In this document: positions 1 to 10,270 of the stretch, one piece after another | How the letters are laid out: every line of letters begins with the position of its first letter | How positions within the stretch are numbered: the stretch's first letter is position 1 | Assembly: GCA_041392765.1 (NCBI GenBank) | Contig: JAWKLL010000022.1 | Span: forward strand, 1 to 64,000 | DNA length: 64,000 nucleotides | Direction of reading: 5' to 3' | Source of the DNA: Lewinella sp041392765 | Lineage (GTDB): Bacteria > Bacteroidota > Bacteroidia > Chitinophagales > Saprospiraceae | Notes under the pieces: model-generated | Seen by the model: only the letters and a program-made list of their open reading frames with translations | Told to the model about the DNA's origin: nothing | Database searches by the model: none | Program-made: the position numbers and the translations under genes

Positions 1-459
1 TAATGCCAATCGGTGGCTTCCCGCTGATTCCGACGCAATCAGGTCTGCTACCGCTTCTGCTTGGCTCAAATCCATACGCCCATTCAGGAACGCCCGCATC
101 GTAAACTCCCCTGCCTGTGCCAGTCGCGCTCCCTGCCGAATGAACAATTGTACCAACTCTTGTATAATGTAGGGGGAACCGTGGCAACTCACCTCCACCA
201 CATCCTCGCCCGTATATGAGCGCGGTGCCACAAACAGGGTCACCAGCACCTCGTCCACGATTCGGCCATCCTCTGCCCGTATCGTACCAAAATGCACGGT
301 ATGCGTAGCTTGTGCCAGCAAGTCTTTACCCGCAAACACCCCGTCCACTATGTGCAGGCTCTTAGGTCCCGACAATCGTATCACCCCTATCGCACCCACC
401 CCTTGAGGCGTAGCTACTGCCACAATCGTATCCGACAAATCATGCGCACTATATCCCAT
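1..459 (-). CDS. mnmE: tRNA uridine-5-carboxymethylaminomethyl GTPase MnmE, N-terminal part
   Basis: The reverse frame starting MGYSAHDLSDTIVAVATP runs off the left edge, giving about 153 residues. It matches the N-terminal formyl-THF-binding domain of MnmE: a conserved start with DTIVAVATPQGVGAIGVIR, then TVHFGTI, DEVLV, SYTGEDVVEVSCHG and GEFTMRAFLNGRMDLSQAEA, in the family order. MnmE with MnmG modifies the wobble uridine of certain tRNAs. The GTPase domain and C-terminal CxGK lie outside the window. The start is the first ATG before the conserved block. No partner gene is visible beside it; a GC-rich repeat and a recombinase remnant lie upstream. Confidence 0.93.
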   Translation of the reverse strand, partial: MGYSAHDLSDTIVAVATPQGVGAIGVIRLSGPKSLHIVDGVFAGKDLLAQATHTVHFGTIRAEDGRIVDEVLVTLFVAPRSYTGEDVVEVSCHGSPYIIQELVQLFIRQGARLAQAGEFTMRAFLNGRMDLSQAEAVADLIASESAGSHRLAL

Positions 460-721
460 TGCGTTGCTACATTTCTTTAAGCTCGTATTAATATTAGGGG
501 CTGTGGCCTGCCTACGGCGGCCACTCCGTCATCCTTGTGTAGCACCGTGCTCAGCGCTGTCAGCGTGATAGCACAACAGCCCATCCACCACAAGGCAATC
601 CATGCTCGCATACTTTTTCTTATATTGATTTGTGAGCAAAGAAACAAAGAAATAAGGGGAAGATATACAGGGGGCGGGTTTTCTTGTAAAATTAGTTGGC
701 TCCGGTTTTTGCTTACAAGGA

Positions 722-895
722 TAGTTATGGGCCACCCCCATCCCCTCCTTACGTCGGGTTGGGTGCCGGGTGCTACCTACGTCCCGCCAGCGCCCGATGG
801 TTGCAGGCGGGGCTTCGTCCGCCCCCTTGTCCGTCACAGGCTCAGGGCTTCGCCCTTCGCGCTGCTGTCACTTGCTGCTCGATGAAGGGGGGGGA
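722..895. repeat. GC-rich dispersed repeat (RepD copy 1); no gene in 460-895
   Basis: The stretch between mnmE and the recombinase remnant holds no convincing gene. From about 722 it is a GC-rich segment (ccctcctt, cgtcgggttggg, tgcaggcggggcttcgtccg, cgcccccttg) that resembles 27763-27920, where the same phrases recur in the same order. Short open frames across it exist in several phases, as expected of GC-rich noncoding DNA. Confidence 0.5.
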
Positions 896-1166
896 ATCAT
901 TTACAGACGTTTATCCTACTTATCGTAGCATTCCCACTACAACAGGCTATGTCCGCAGGGCTTTGCGGGCAGGCATCAACCCACAGGCGACGGTACACAC
1001 GCTAGGCCACAGCTTCGCGACCCACCTGCTGGAAAAAGGCGTGGACTTGCGCTACATCCAAGACCTACTAGGCCACGATAGCAGCAAAACGACAGAGATA
1101 TATACCCACATCACGCGAAAAGGTTGGGACAAACTCCGCAGCCCTATAGATGATTTGGCAATCTGA
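896..1166 (+). pseudogene. Tyrosine recombinase (integrase) C-terminal remnant, catalytic Arg lost
   Basis: Only the last ~90 residues of a XerC/D-like integrase survive. The frame contains TVHTLGHSFATHLLEKG, DLRYIQDLLGHDSSKTTEIY and THI, the catalytic-core signature (HxLRH ... LGH ... Y) of tyrosine recombinases found in Bacteroidota mobile elements. In the HxLRH box the arginine is replaced by glycine (codon ggc), and the N-terminal core-binding domain plus the first catalytic Arg are absent. Sequence 5' of about 896 is unrelated GC-rich repeat. It cannot be active as read. It lies just before the metal-resistance operon and may be a scar of its acquisition (inference). Confidence 0.8.
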
Positions 1167-1185
1167 AAAAAAATTCAAATTTTTC

Positions 1186-1216
1186 TTGTCGGTATAGAAC
1201 ACACACCTTATATTTG
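1186..1216 (+). promoter_or_regulatory. Putative Bacteroidota promoter for the metal-resistance operon
   Basis: TTG at 1186-1188 is followed after 20 bases by TATATTTG at 1209-1216, close to the Bacteroidota -33 TTG / -7 TAnnTTTG consensus. It points toward the palindromes at 1301-1367 and the DUF6660 gene at 1442. No other promoter of this quality was seen before the operon. Confidence 0.45.
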
Positions 1217-1300
1217 TGATGCTGGTGCGCCAGTGAAGTCACCTAACTAACCCGACAAACGCGCACGTCAGCACAGAACATCACTTACACATATAGTCTA

Positions 1301-1367
1301 AATACACGCAATAAAGTGTATTGAAAACCCGCAATGCGGGTTTCTCATACACGCAGGTGCGTGTATG
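1301..1367. repeat. Three adjacent inverted repeats in the operon leader
   Basis: Three palindromes follow one another: AATACAC/GTGTATT (1301-1307 with 1316-1322), AAACCCGCA/TGCGGGTTT with a one-base centre (1325-1333 with 1335-1343), and CATACACGCA/TGCGTGTATG with a two-base centre (1346-1355 with 1358-1367). They lie between the putative promoter and the first gene, so they could be regulator-binding sites or leader hairpins. They could equally be recombination-site remains left with the dead integrase. None has the U-tract of an intrinsic terminator. Confidence 0.6.
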
Positions 1368-1441
1368 AAGGAGTTATCCCCAACTAAAAAAATAAAAATA
1401 TAAAACAAAAACAAACCGCCCAAAACCACGTTTAACCAACA

Positions 1442-1774
1442 ATGAAATTTTTTTGCTTCCCATTCAGCCTCTACTTTCTGGCATTGAGCCTGATGCCATG
1501 CACCGACGTTCACGAGATGAACGCCCCGGCGAGTGCTGAATTTGCAAGCATCGCAGCCAACGAACACTCCGAATGCCCGCACGAAACAGGTAGTGATTTT
1601 TGCTCCCCGTTTTGCACTTGCAGTTGCTGCGGACTGGTCATCGTCCTTTCCAAATCCTTTAAATGGCATTCCAAGCCAATCCACCCGGAATTTAAGGAAA
1701 AAAGCACCTTCCACTACGCTTTTGATTGGCAGAGCGGATATCTCGATGCCATTTTCCGCCCTCCCCAAGTTTAG
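1442..1774 (+). CDS. DUF6660 family small exported protein
   Basis: A 110-residue protein with an N-terminal hydrophobic segment and the motif CSPFCTCSCCG near residue 55. A C-terminal tract ends in a RPPQV-like sequence. This Cys-rich pattern (TPFCTCSCC) is what I recall of DUF6660, a small Bacteroidota family usually found directly before CusA/CzcA pumps, as here. The cysteines suggest periplasmic metal binding, but no function is established. It is first in the operon, with cusA starting about 100 bases downstream. Confidence 0.75.
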   Translation: MKFFCFPFSLYFLALSLMPCTDVHEMNAPASAEFASIAANEHSECPHETGSDFCSPFCTCSCCGLVIVLSKSFKWHSKPIHPEFKEKSTFHYAFDWQSGYLDAIFRPPQV

Positions 1775-1876
1775 TTTGCAACAAAAAAAGTCTGGTGCGG
1801 CTTCGCCGCACTCCGCCAACAGGCGGTGGCTTCGCCACCGCTTTTCGGCGTTTTGTTCATTCTAAACTAAATTTCA

Positions 1877-4800
1877 ATGCTTGATAAAATCATTCTTTTC
1901 AGCATAAAGAATAAGTTCGTCGTGGGCTTGTGTACGCTGGCTTTGGTGCTTTGTGGCATCTTCTCGCTGTCCCGATTGCCCATTGACGCACTGCCTGACA
2001 TCACCAACAATCAGGTGCAAATCATCACCACCTCGCCCACGCTGGCGGCGCAGGAGGTAGAAAATTCATCACCTACCCCATCGAGCAATCGGTGAAACCC
2101 ATCCCGAAAGTCGTCGAACTGCGCTCCATCAGCCGCTTTGGTTTGAGCGTCGTTACCGTGGTTTTTGAGGAGGAAGTGGATATTTTTGGGGCGAGGACCC
2201 AAATTTCCGAACGCATCAAGGAAGCCGAGAACAGCATCCCCGCAGGCATGGGAACGCCTGAAATGGCACCCATCAGCACGGGTTTGGGCGAGATTTACCA
2301 ATACGTCGTGTTCGCTAAACCGGGTTTCGAGGACAAGTTCAACGCCATGGAACTGCGCACCGTGCAGGATTGGATTATCAAACCCCAACTCATCGGCACA
2401 CCGGGCGTGGCGGAGGTGAACACCCTCGGCGGCTTGCTCAAAGAATACGAAATCGCCGTGCAGCCCGACAAGTTGCGGAGCATGAACACCACCATGCCCG
2501 AAATCCTCGAAGCCCTCGCACGGAACAACGAGAATACGGGCGGGGCGTACATTGACAAAAAACCAAACGCCTATTTCATCCGGGGCATCGGCATGGTCAA
2601 CGGCATGGACGACATCCAGAAAATCGTCGTTAAAAACCAAAACGGCATCCCCATTTTGGTGCGGGACGTGGCAACGGTGCGCTTCGGCAGCGCCATCCGC
2701 TACGGAGCGACCACCAAAGACGGCAAGGGCGAAGCCGTCAGCGGCATGGTGATGATGCTCAAAGGCGCAAACAGCGCAGAGGTCGTTACGCTGGTCAAGG
2801 AAAAAATGGAGCAAATCCGAAAATCCCTGCCCGAAGGTGTGGACGCAGAGCCGTTCCTCGACCGCACCAAATTGGTCAACAACGCCATCGGCACCGTCCA
2901 GACCAACCTTTTGGAAGGCGCACTCATCGTCGTTTTTATCCTCATTTTGTTGCTCGGCAACCTGCGGGCGGGTTTGGTCGTGGCTTCGGTCATCCCTTTG
3001 TCTTTGCTTTTTGCGGTCAGCCTGATGAATTTCTTCGGCGTTTCTGGCAACCTGATGTCGCTCGGAGCAATTGACTTCGGGTTGATTGTGGACGGGGCGG
3101 TCATCATCGTCGAAGCCATCGTCCACCGATTGCAGGTAGGCGAAAAAGGCAGGCTCACGACCGCCCAAATGGACAACGAAGTGTATCAGGCATCCGCCAA
3201 AATCAGGGGCAGCGCAGCCTTCGGCGAAATCATCATCCTGATTGTCTATCTCCCCATTCTCGCATTGGTCGGCATCGAGGGCAAGATGTTCAAGCCCATG
3301 GCGCAGACGGTTTCTTTTGCTATTTTGGGTGCATTCATCCTGTCGCTCACCTACGTCCCGATGATGTCCGCTTTGTTTTTGAGTAAAAATACGGGGCATA
3401 CCCAAAACATTTCCGACCGCATCATTGCCTTTTGCTACCGCATTTATCGCCCAATTTTGGAGGGCGCCATGCAGGTGAAAGTCCTCGTCGTTGGTTTGGC
3501 AGCCTTGTTTTTTGCCCTTTCGCTGGTGGTGTTCGGGCGGCTCGGCGGCGAGTTCATCCCGACCTTGGAAGAAGGCGACATTGCCACCCACATCATCATC
3601 CCGCCGGGCAGTTCGCTGGGGCAGGAAATCGAGACGACGACCAAAGCCGAACAGATTTTGAGGCAACAATTTCCCGAAGTGATTGAAGTGGTCTCCAAAA
3701 TCGGCAGCGCAGAAGTGCCGACCGACCCCATGCCCATGGAGGTCGCCGATGCAATGGTCATTTTGAAGGACAAATCGGAGTGGACTTCCGCACACACAAA
3801 AGAAGAGTTGATGTCGAAAATGGAACACGCCCTCGAAGACCTTCCCGGCGTGACGACCGAATTTACCCAACCTATCCAGATGCGTTTCAACGAACTGATG
3901 ACGGGCGTGCGCAGCGATGTGGCGGTAAAGATTTTCGGAGAGGACATTGACCTTCTGGCAGGTCTGGCGGAACAAGTCACACCCATCATACAAGGCGTGA
4001 AGGGGGTAGAAGATGCCCGACCCGAAGCCGTTTCCGGTTTGCCGCAAATCACGGTCAAGTACAACAAAGACAAATTGGCTTTGTACGGTTTGAACGTCGG
4101 CGACCTCAACCAAGTCGTCCGAACGGGCTTTGCGGGCGAAAAAGCGGGCGTGGTCTATGAAGGCGAAAAACGTTTTGACCTCGTCGTGCGCCTCGAAAAC
4201 GATAGCCGACAGGACATCGCCAACCTCAAAAACCTCTACGTCTCCCTCCCGTCGGGCGGTCAAATCCCGCTCGAACAAGTGGCGGACATTGCCCTCGAAC
4301 CCGGGTTTTCGCAAATCAGCCGGGAGGACGGCAAACGCCGCATTGTCATCGGCTTCAATGTCCGGGGCAGGGACGTGAAAAGCGTCGTGACCGAAATTCA
4401 GGCGAACTTGGACAAAAACCTCAAACTCCCGCCCGGGTATTACATCACCTACGGCGGTCAGTTTCAGAACCTCGTCGAGGCGAACAAGCGGCTCTCGGTC
4501 GCCGTCCCCGTTGCGCTGGCGTTGATTTTTGTCCTACTGTTTTTCACTTTTGGCAGCATCAAACAATCGCTCCTGATTTTCACCGCCATCCCGCTTTCCG
4601 CCATCGGCGGCGTGTTCGCTTTGTGGATGCGGGGAATGCCGTTTTCGATTTCGGCGGGCGTGGGCTTCATCGCACTTTTCGGCGTAGCCGTGCTGAACGG
4701 CATCGTGCTCATCGGCTATTTCAACCAACTCAAAACGGAGGGCATGACCGACATTTTGGAGCGCATTCGGGAAGGCACGAAAGTCCGTTTGCGCCCCGTC

Positions 4801-6231
4801 ATCATGACGGCTGCGGTGGCGTCGCTCGGCTTTTTGCCTATGGCTTTGAGCAAGGGGGCGGGCGCAGAAGTGCAAAAACCGCTGGCAACGGTCGTTATCG
4901 GCGGCTTGATTACCGCCACACTTTTGACGCTTATCGTCCTGCCGATTTTGTATTATTTTTTTGAGGAAAAATTGAAAGGAAGGCGCAAAAAAGCCCTGCC
5001 CGTTTCGGTTTTGCTGGTCGTGCTTTTCGGGTTTTCCATGAATTTGAAAGCCCAAATCCCAACCCTCACGCTGGCAGAAGCATTAGAGTTGGTGAACAAA
5101 AACAACGAACTTTTGCAGGCAAACGCTTTTGAAATCCAATCGGCGGAAGCCCTGCAACGGGCGGCGGGCATTTTTCCAAAGACCGATTTTGGGGCGCAAC
5201 TTGGGCAATTTAACAGCCGCCGTTTCGACGAAAATTTTTCGGTTTCGCAGGACATCCCGAACCCCGCTTTGATAAAAGCACGGCGCAATTTGGCTGCCCA
5301 ACAAACGGGAATCGCCCAATCGCAACTCGCCATTTCCAAAAACGAACTGGTTTTCAACGTCCGCCAAAGTTGGCACCAAATCCAATATTTACAGGCGTTG
5401 GAAACGGTTTTGATGCAGGAAGACAGCCTTTTAGGGCAGTTCGTGCGGGCGGCTTCGCTGAAATTCAAAACGGGCGAAAGCAACCTTTTGGAAAAAACGA
5501 CCGCCGAAACCCGCCAGCAACAATTGCAGCAAAGCATTTTTCAGGTCAGGAATTTGATTCACATCGAAAAAATGAAATTGCAGCAATGGCTGAACTCCCC
5601 GGAGGATTTTTCAATCCCAAAAACTGAGTTTTCGCCACTCGCTTTCGCCGAAATTTTGGACTCGACCTTGCTGAAAAACAACCCGATGTTGCTTTTTGCA
5701 CAAAACCAAATCGCCCTCGCCGAAGCCGAAAAACGGCTGGCGAATGCCGAGCGGCTGCCCGATTTTCAGGCTGGATATTTCATTCAATCGCTCACCGGGG
5801 CGCAGGAAGTGGACGGGCAGGTGGTGAACTACAACGGTGTGCCACGTTTTCAGGGCGTAGCGTTGGGCATTTCAATTCCCATTTTCGGGGCAAAAGGCTA
5901 TCGGGCGAAAACCCAAGCCGCCGACCTGCAAATCATGGCGCAACAAAAGCAAGGCGAGTACCTGCAAACGCAGTTGCAAAGCCAGTTGCGGCAGTCCGCC
6001 GGGCAGTTTGTGTTTTGGAAAAACAACGTGGCGTACTATCAAAACACGGCATTACCGAATGCAAAATCCATCGTCGAGAACGCCTCGAAAGCCTATTTCG
6101 GCGGCGACATCGGCTATGTCGAATACGCACAGGCTTTGCAGACCAATCTGGAAATCCAACGGGCTTATTTGGAGGCGGTCAATAGCCTCAATCAGAACGT
6201 GATTTCTATCCAATTTTTCATCGGTCAATAA
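1877..6231 (+). CDS. cusA: CusA/CzcA heavy-metal RND efflux pump fused to a CusC/TolC-type outer-membrane factor (one frameshift)
   Basis: With one break repaired the product is about 1,451 residues. It begins MLDKIILFSIKNKFVVG with the first membrane helix. Residues up to about 1,050 form an HME-type RND pump with the acidic helix AIDFGLIVDGAVIIVE near residue 400. After a hydrophobic signal-like stretch ending FSMNLKAQ near 1,055, a TolC/CusC-like domain follows, with long coiled segments (EKTTAETRQQQL, NQIALAEAEKRLANAE). Pump-OMF fusions of this length are known in Bacteroidota. The frame breaks at about 2061-2064, where gtagaaaattc needs one more A to continue as EKFITYPIEQSV. It should export Cu, Zn, Cd or Co together with the adaptor next to it. 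The exact metal cannot be read from sequence. Confidence 0.9.
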
Positions 6232-6254
6232 TTGACTACAACCATTTTAAAAAA

Positions 6255-7529
6255 ATGAACAAGAATATAAAAATAGTCGGCGGCATCGCCCTCGCCGCCC
6301 TTCTCGGTGTCATCATCTGGGCATTGTTTTTCCGCCACGTCCATGTCGAAGGCGAGGGTCACGACCACGACCATGCGGGCGAAAAAACCGAAGCCGCCCT
6401 CGAAGAAGGCGGTCACGAGGAAAACGCCGCCATCAAAGAAGTCCACCTCAACGAGGCGCAGTACAAAGCGACGGGGCTGGTTTTGGGCGGTTTTGAAAAG
6501 AAAAACCTCTCGGAAGTCATCAACGCCAACGGCTACACCAAACTGCCGCCGCAAAATCAGGCGCAGGTCAGCGTCCAGTTTCCCGGCACCATCCAAAGCA
6601 TCAAAGTCATCGAAGGGCAAGCCGTGAAAGCGGGGCAGGTGTTGGCGACTATGCAGAGCATGGCGTACAACAACCTGCGCCTCGAACGGGAAAAACTCAC
6701 GCAGGAACTGACCGCTTCGCAGGCAAATTTGGAGTTCCTGAAACTTGAATTTGCCCGCCAAAAAGAACTGTCCGACGAGAACGTGAACGCCAAAAAGGTG
6801 TTCCAAAAAGTCAGTTCCGACCTGCAAATGGAGGAGGCGAAAATCAGGGCTTTGCAAAGCCAGATTGCCATTTTGGGGCAAAACATTGAAATTGGCGGCA
6901 ATTCCTCGTCGCCCGTTATCAATATTACCGCCCCGATTGGCGGCAACATCACCGACGTGAACGTGACCATCGGGGCGGCTGCGGAGGTGGGCAAACCGCT
7001 GTTCAACATCGTGGACAACTCGAAAATGCACGTTGATTTGCTGGTCTATGAAAAGGATTTGTTCAAGGTGAAAACGGGTCAAAACGTGCGTTTCATCCTG
7101 ACCAATCAGGACGGCTCGGAACTGCGGGGCAAGGTTTTCAGCGTCGGCAAGTCGTTCGAGAACGAGACGAAATCGGTCGCCGTCCATGCCGATATTTTGA
7201 ACGAACGGCAGATGCTCATCCCCGGCATGTACGTCAATGCGCTCGTGGACGTGGGCAGCAATTCGGTGGATGCGCTGCCCGTGGATGCCATCATCAAAGC
7301 CGAGGGTCGAGAGTTCGTTTTCGTTTTGGAAAAAGAAGCGAAAGCCGCCGAAGGCACGGAGTACCACTTTCAGCGCATCGAGGTGAAAACAGGGACTTCG
7401 CAACTCGGCTTTGTGCAGACCACTTTTTTACAGCCTTTGGAAACGGCGAAAAACATCGTCGTCAAAGGGGCTTATTACCTGCAATCGCACCTGACGAAAT
7501 CGGAAGGCGGTGGCGGGCATGAGCATTGA
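6255..7529 (+). CDS. cusB: Efflux RND periplasmic adaptor, CusB/CzcB type
   Basis: The protein is 424 residues long and starts MNKNIKIVGGIALAALLG with one N-terminal membrane anchor. A His/Asp-rich metal-binding stretch (HVHVEGEGHDHDHAGE) follows around residues 29-45. The biotinyl-lipoyl halves are VQFPGTIQSIKVIEGQAVKA and ITAPIGGNITDVNVTIGA, separated by a coiled-coil hairpin, and beta-barrel and membrane-proximal domains come after. It ends in GGGGHEH, a second His cluster. It begins 23 bases after the pump-OMF gene and would bridge the inner-membrane pump and the fused outer-membrane channel. The His-rich ends fit a metallochaperone-like role (inference). Confidence 0.92.
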   Translation: MNKNIKIVGGIALAALLGVIIWALFFRHVHVEGEGHDHDHAGEKTEAALEEGGHEENAAIKEVHLNEAQYKATGLVLGGFEKKNLSEVINANGYTKLPPQNQAQVSVQFPGTIQSIKVIEGQAVKAGQVLATMQSMAYNNLRLEREKLTQELTASQANLEFLKLEFARQKELSDENVNAKKVFQKVSSDLQMEEAKIRALQSQIAILGQNIEIGGNSSSPVINITAPIGGNITDVNVTIGAAAEVGKPLFNIVDNSKMHVDLLVYEKDLFKVKTGQNVRFILTNQDGSELRGKVFSVGKSFENETKSVAVHADILNERQMLIPGMYVNALVDVGSNSVDALPVDAIIKAEGREFVFVLEKEAKAAEGTEYHFQRIEVKTGTSQLGFVQTTFLQPLETAKNIVVKGAYYLQSHLTKSEGGGGHEH

Positions 7530-7620
7530 GTTTCATTTTCATAACGCTGGAATTTTGGACTTGGGAAAGCCCTGAGGTTTTTCAAGTCCAAAAAATCCGG
7601 CAGACTGTCAATTTAAAAGC

Positions 7621-7640
7621 ACGGGCAGTTGCCCGTTTTG
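7621..7640 (+). terminator. Weak hairpin between cusB and the MerT-like gene
   Basis: ACGGGCA/TGCCCGT pairs with a two-base loop and is followed by TTTG. The U-run is short, so partial attenuation is more likely than full termination. Confidence 0.3.
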
Positions 7641-7682
7641 ATATTCAACCAGATTTTTTCACAGCCAAAGTTTAATTAAAAA

Positions 7683-8111
7683 ATGAAAATATCCACTTCA
7701 ATAATAGGCTCTGCCTTCGCTTTCGTGTTGGCGACGGCTTGTTGTTGGTTGCCGTGGCTGGCAATCGCCATTGGCGGGGCAGCCGGGATGTCCGCTTTTT
7801 CAGAGGGACTGGAAAAATGGAGCGGCTGGCTCATGGCATTGGGTGCTGGGCTGGCGGCGTGGTCGGGCTGGCAGTTTTGGCTAAAACGCAACTCGCCAAA
7901 AACATCTGCGGTCGTCCTGCAAAGCCAAATTACCTGCCCCAATTGCGGTTTTCAAAAGACCGAAACCATGCCGACCGATGCCTGCCAGTTTTTTTACGAA
8001 TGTGAAAACTGCAAACAAGTTTTGAAGCCCCTGAAAGGGGATTGCTGCGTGTATTGCAGTTATGGCACCGTGAAATGCCCGCCCATTCAGGCTGGGGAAA
8101 AATGCTGTTAG
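7683..8111 (+). CDS. MerT-like membrane segment fused to a GDCCVxC domain
   Basis: This 142-residue protein has two parts. Residues 1-65 are two membrane helices with a paired cysteine in the first (VLATACCWLPWLAIAIGG), as in the mercury transporter MerT. Residues ~82-142 carry CPNCGFQKTETMPTDACQFF, YECENC, then GDCCVYCSYGTVKCPPIQ, the signature of the GDCCVxC domain, a small Cys-rich family that includes selenoproteins. All positions here are Cys codons, with no in-frame TGA. The gene sits between cusB and a P1B ATPase, so a role in metal or metalloid uptake or handover is likely (inference). Its substrate is unknown. Confidence 0.8.
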   Translation: MKISTSIIGSAFAFVLATACCWLPWLAIAIGGAAGMSAFSEGLEKWSGWLMALGAGLAAWSGWQFWLKRNSPKTSAVVLQSQITCPNCGFQKTETMPTDACQFFYECENCKQVLKPLKGDCCVYCSYGTVKCPPIQAGEKCC

Positions 8112-8134
8112 CACTCAACTTCAATAATAAAAAT

Positions 8135-10152
8135 ATGCAACATCAACACATCTACGATAAAGACGGCAAACAACTTTGCTGCACCCTCGAAGAAAAAATC
8201 TACACCAACGCCAACGCCCAAAACTTACTGAAAGAACAGCACAGCGACGACGACGGGCATGACCACGACCATTCGCACGGCGAAGGGCATGGCGCATGGC
8301 GGCAGTATTTGCCCGCCATCGTGAGTTTGACCATGTTTTGCTCGGCATTGCGTTGGACGAATACATTCCGCAGGATTTTTTCAAAGGCTACGTCCGCTTG
8401 GCGTTTTATGTCATCGCTTATTTGCCCGTTGGTTTTCCAGTGATGAAGGAAGCCTTTGAAACACTTGTCAAAAGGGAGTTTTTTACGGAATTTACCTTGA
8501 TGACCGTTGCCACGCTCGGCGCATTTGCCATCGGCGAATACCCGGAGGGCGTGGCGGTGATGCTGTTTTATGCCATCGGCGAACTATTTCAAAGTGCGGC
8601 GGTCAATCGGGCGAAAAGCAATATCAAGGCACTTTTGGACGTGCGCCCCGCTTTTGCCAACCTTTTTGTCAATGGGAATTATCAATCCGTGAAGCCGGAA
8701 ACGGTCGAAATCGGCGACATCATCCAAGTCCGTTCGGGCGAAAAAGTGCCGCTCGACAGCGAGATGCTTTCAGAAAACAGTAGTTTCAACACGGCAGCAT
8801 TGACGGGCGAGAGCAAGCCAAAAACCATCGAAAAAGGTGAAACCGTGCTGGCGGGGATGTTGAATTTGGATAAAGTCATTGAACTGCGGGTGACCAAAAA
8901 ATATGCGGATAGTTCGCTCGCCCGTATTTTGGACATGGTGCAAAACGCCACCGCCCGCAAGGCGCAGACTGAACTTTTGATTAGGCGTTTTGCTAAAATC
9001 TATACGCCGATTGTGTTCTTTTTGGCGGTTGCCTTGGTGGTCGTGCCGTATTTCGTGGTGGGCAATTATGTGTTCAATGATTGGCTTTATCGGGCATTGG
9101 TTTTTCTGGTGATTTCTTGTCCGTGTGCTTTGGTGATTTCTATTCCATTGGGCTATTTCGGCGGCATCGGGGCGGCTTCGAGGCACGGCATATTGTTCAA
9201 AGGCTCCAATTATCTGGATTTGATGACGAGGGTAAATACCGTTGTCATGGACAAAACGGGGACGCTGACGGAGGGCGTTTTTCAGGTGCAGAAAGTGGCT
9301 GCGGCGGGTATTTCCGATAGCGAAATGCTCAAAAGTTTGGCGGCTTTGGAACGCCAATCCACGCATCCGATAGCCAAAGCGATTGCCGAATTTACCAAAA
9401 ACGATGCTGCGCCCTATCAGGCAACGGAGGTCGAGGAAATTTCGGGGCATGGCTTGAAAGGCATGGTCAATGGCAAAACGGTTTTGGCTGGCAACACCAA
9501 ATTGCTCAACAAATTCAACATCGTTTTTGATGCAGCAATAAATGAAATCGTGGAAACGATAGTCGTTGTCGCTATTGAAAACCAATACGCTGGCTACGTT
9601 TTGATTGCCGATAAAATAAAAGAAGATGCCGCAAGTGCGATAAAAGCGATGCATCAAAACGGGGTAGCAAAAGTCGTGATGTTGAGCGGCGACAAAAACG
9701 CCATCACCCAAAAAGTGGCGCAAAGCATCGGAATTGATACGGCTTTCGGCGACCTCTTGCCCGAAGGGAAAGTCCAAAAAGTAGAAGAACTGAAACAAGA
9801 CAAGACCAAAGTCATTGCTTTTGTTGGCGACGGCATCAACGATGCACCTGTGTTGGCTTTGAGCGATGTCGGCATCGCTATGGGCGCAATGGGCAGCGAT
9901 GCAGCGATTGAGACCGCCAATGTGGTCATACAGACCGACCAGCCTTCCAAAATTGCGACGGCTATTAAAATCGGGAAAGCCACACGGAGTACAGTTTTTC
10001 AAAATATTGCGCTTGCTTTTGGGGTGAAAGTTGTTGTTTTGCTGTTGGGAGCAGGCGGTTTGGCAACGATGTGGGAGGCTGTCTTTGCGGATGTTGGGGT
10101 GGCACTTTTGGCGATTTTGAATGCGGTGAGGATACAAAAGATGAAGTTTTAA
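8135..10152 (+). CDS. Heavy-metal translocating P1B-type ATPase (Zn/Cd/Pb-like), one frameshift
   Basis: About 672 residues once the break is repaired. The N-terminus reads MQHQHIYDKDGKQLCC and then a His/Asp tail (DDDGHDHDHSHGEGHG) in place of an HMA domain. Later motifs are TGES, the membrane metal site CPC (SCPCALVISIP, near residue 329), the phosphorylation site DKTGTLT (near 371), STHPIAKAI, and GDGINDAPVLA (near 565). Motif order and the CPC context fit the Zn/Cd/Pb branch, but an unusual specificity is possible. The frame breaks at about 8333-8337, where atgttttgctc lacks one T for a smooth MFLLGIALDEY. It exports metal from the cytoplasm and completes the operon. Confidence 0.9.
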
Positions 10153-10182
10153 ATCCAAACCAGACAAAATATAATAAAAAGG

Positions 10183-10270
10183 GGATAACAACGCACTCCC
10201 GACCATGCCGCCCAAAGCCCAACCCGCAAAGCCAACGCAGGGCGGCACGGCGGGAGTGCCCACGTTAGCG
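10183..10270. repeat. attC-like hairpin A
   Basis: Just after the ATPase gene, GGATAAC (10183-10189) and GTTAGCG (10264-10270) flank a two-part stem: GCACTCCCG with CGGGAGTGC, a short internal loop, then ATGCCGCCC with GGGCGGCAC. The arrangement (core-like ends, split stem, unpaired spacer, position directly after a gene) resembles integron attC sites. The ends do not fit RYYYAAC/GTTRRRY exactly. Confidence 0.45.

Noticed and set aside
2011..4314. A 767-residue open frame on the minus strand opposite cusA
   Set aside because: It is His/Asp/Phe-rich with no domain and lies antisense to a strongly recognised RND pump. High GC codon bias opens long frames on the opposite strand, as also seen opposite cusB (6225-7403) and the P1B ATPase (8770-10305).
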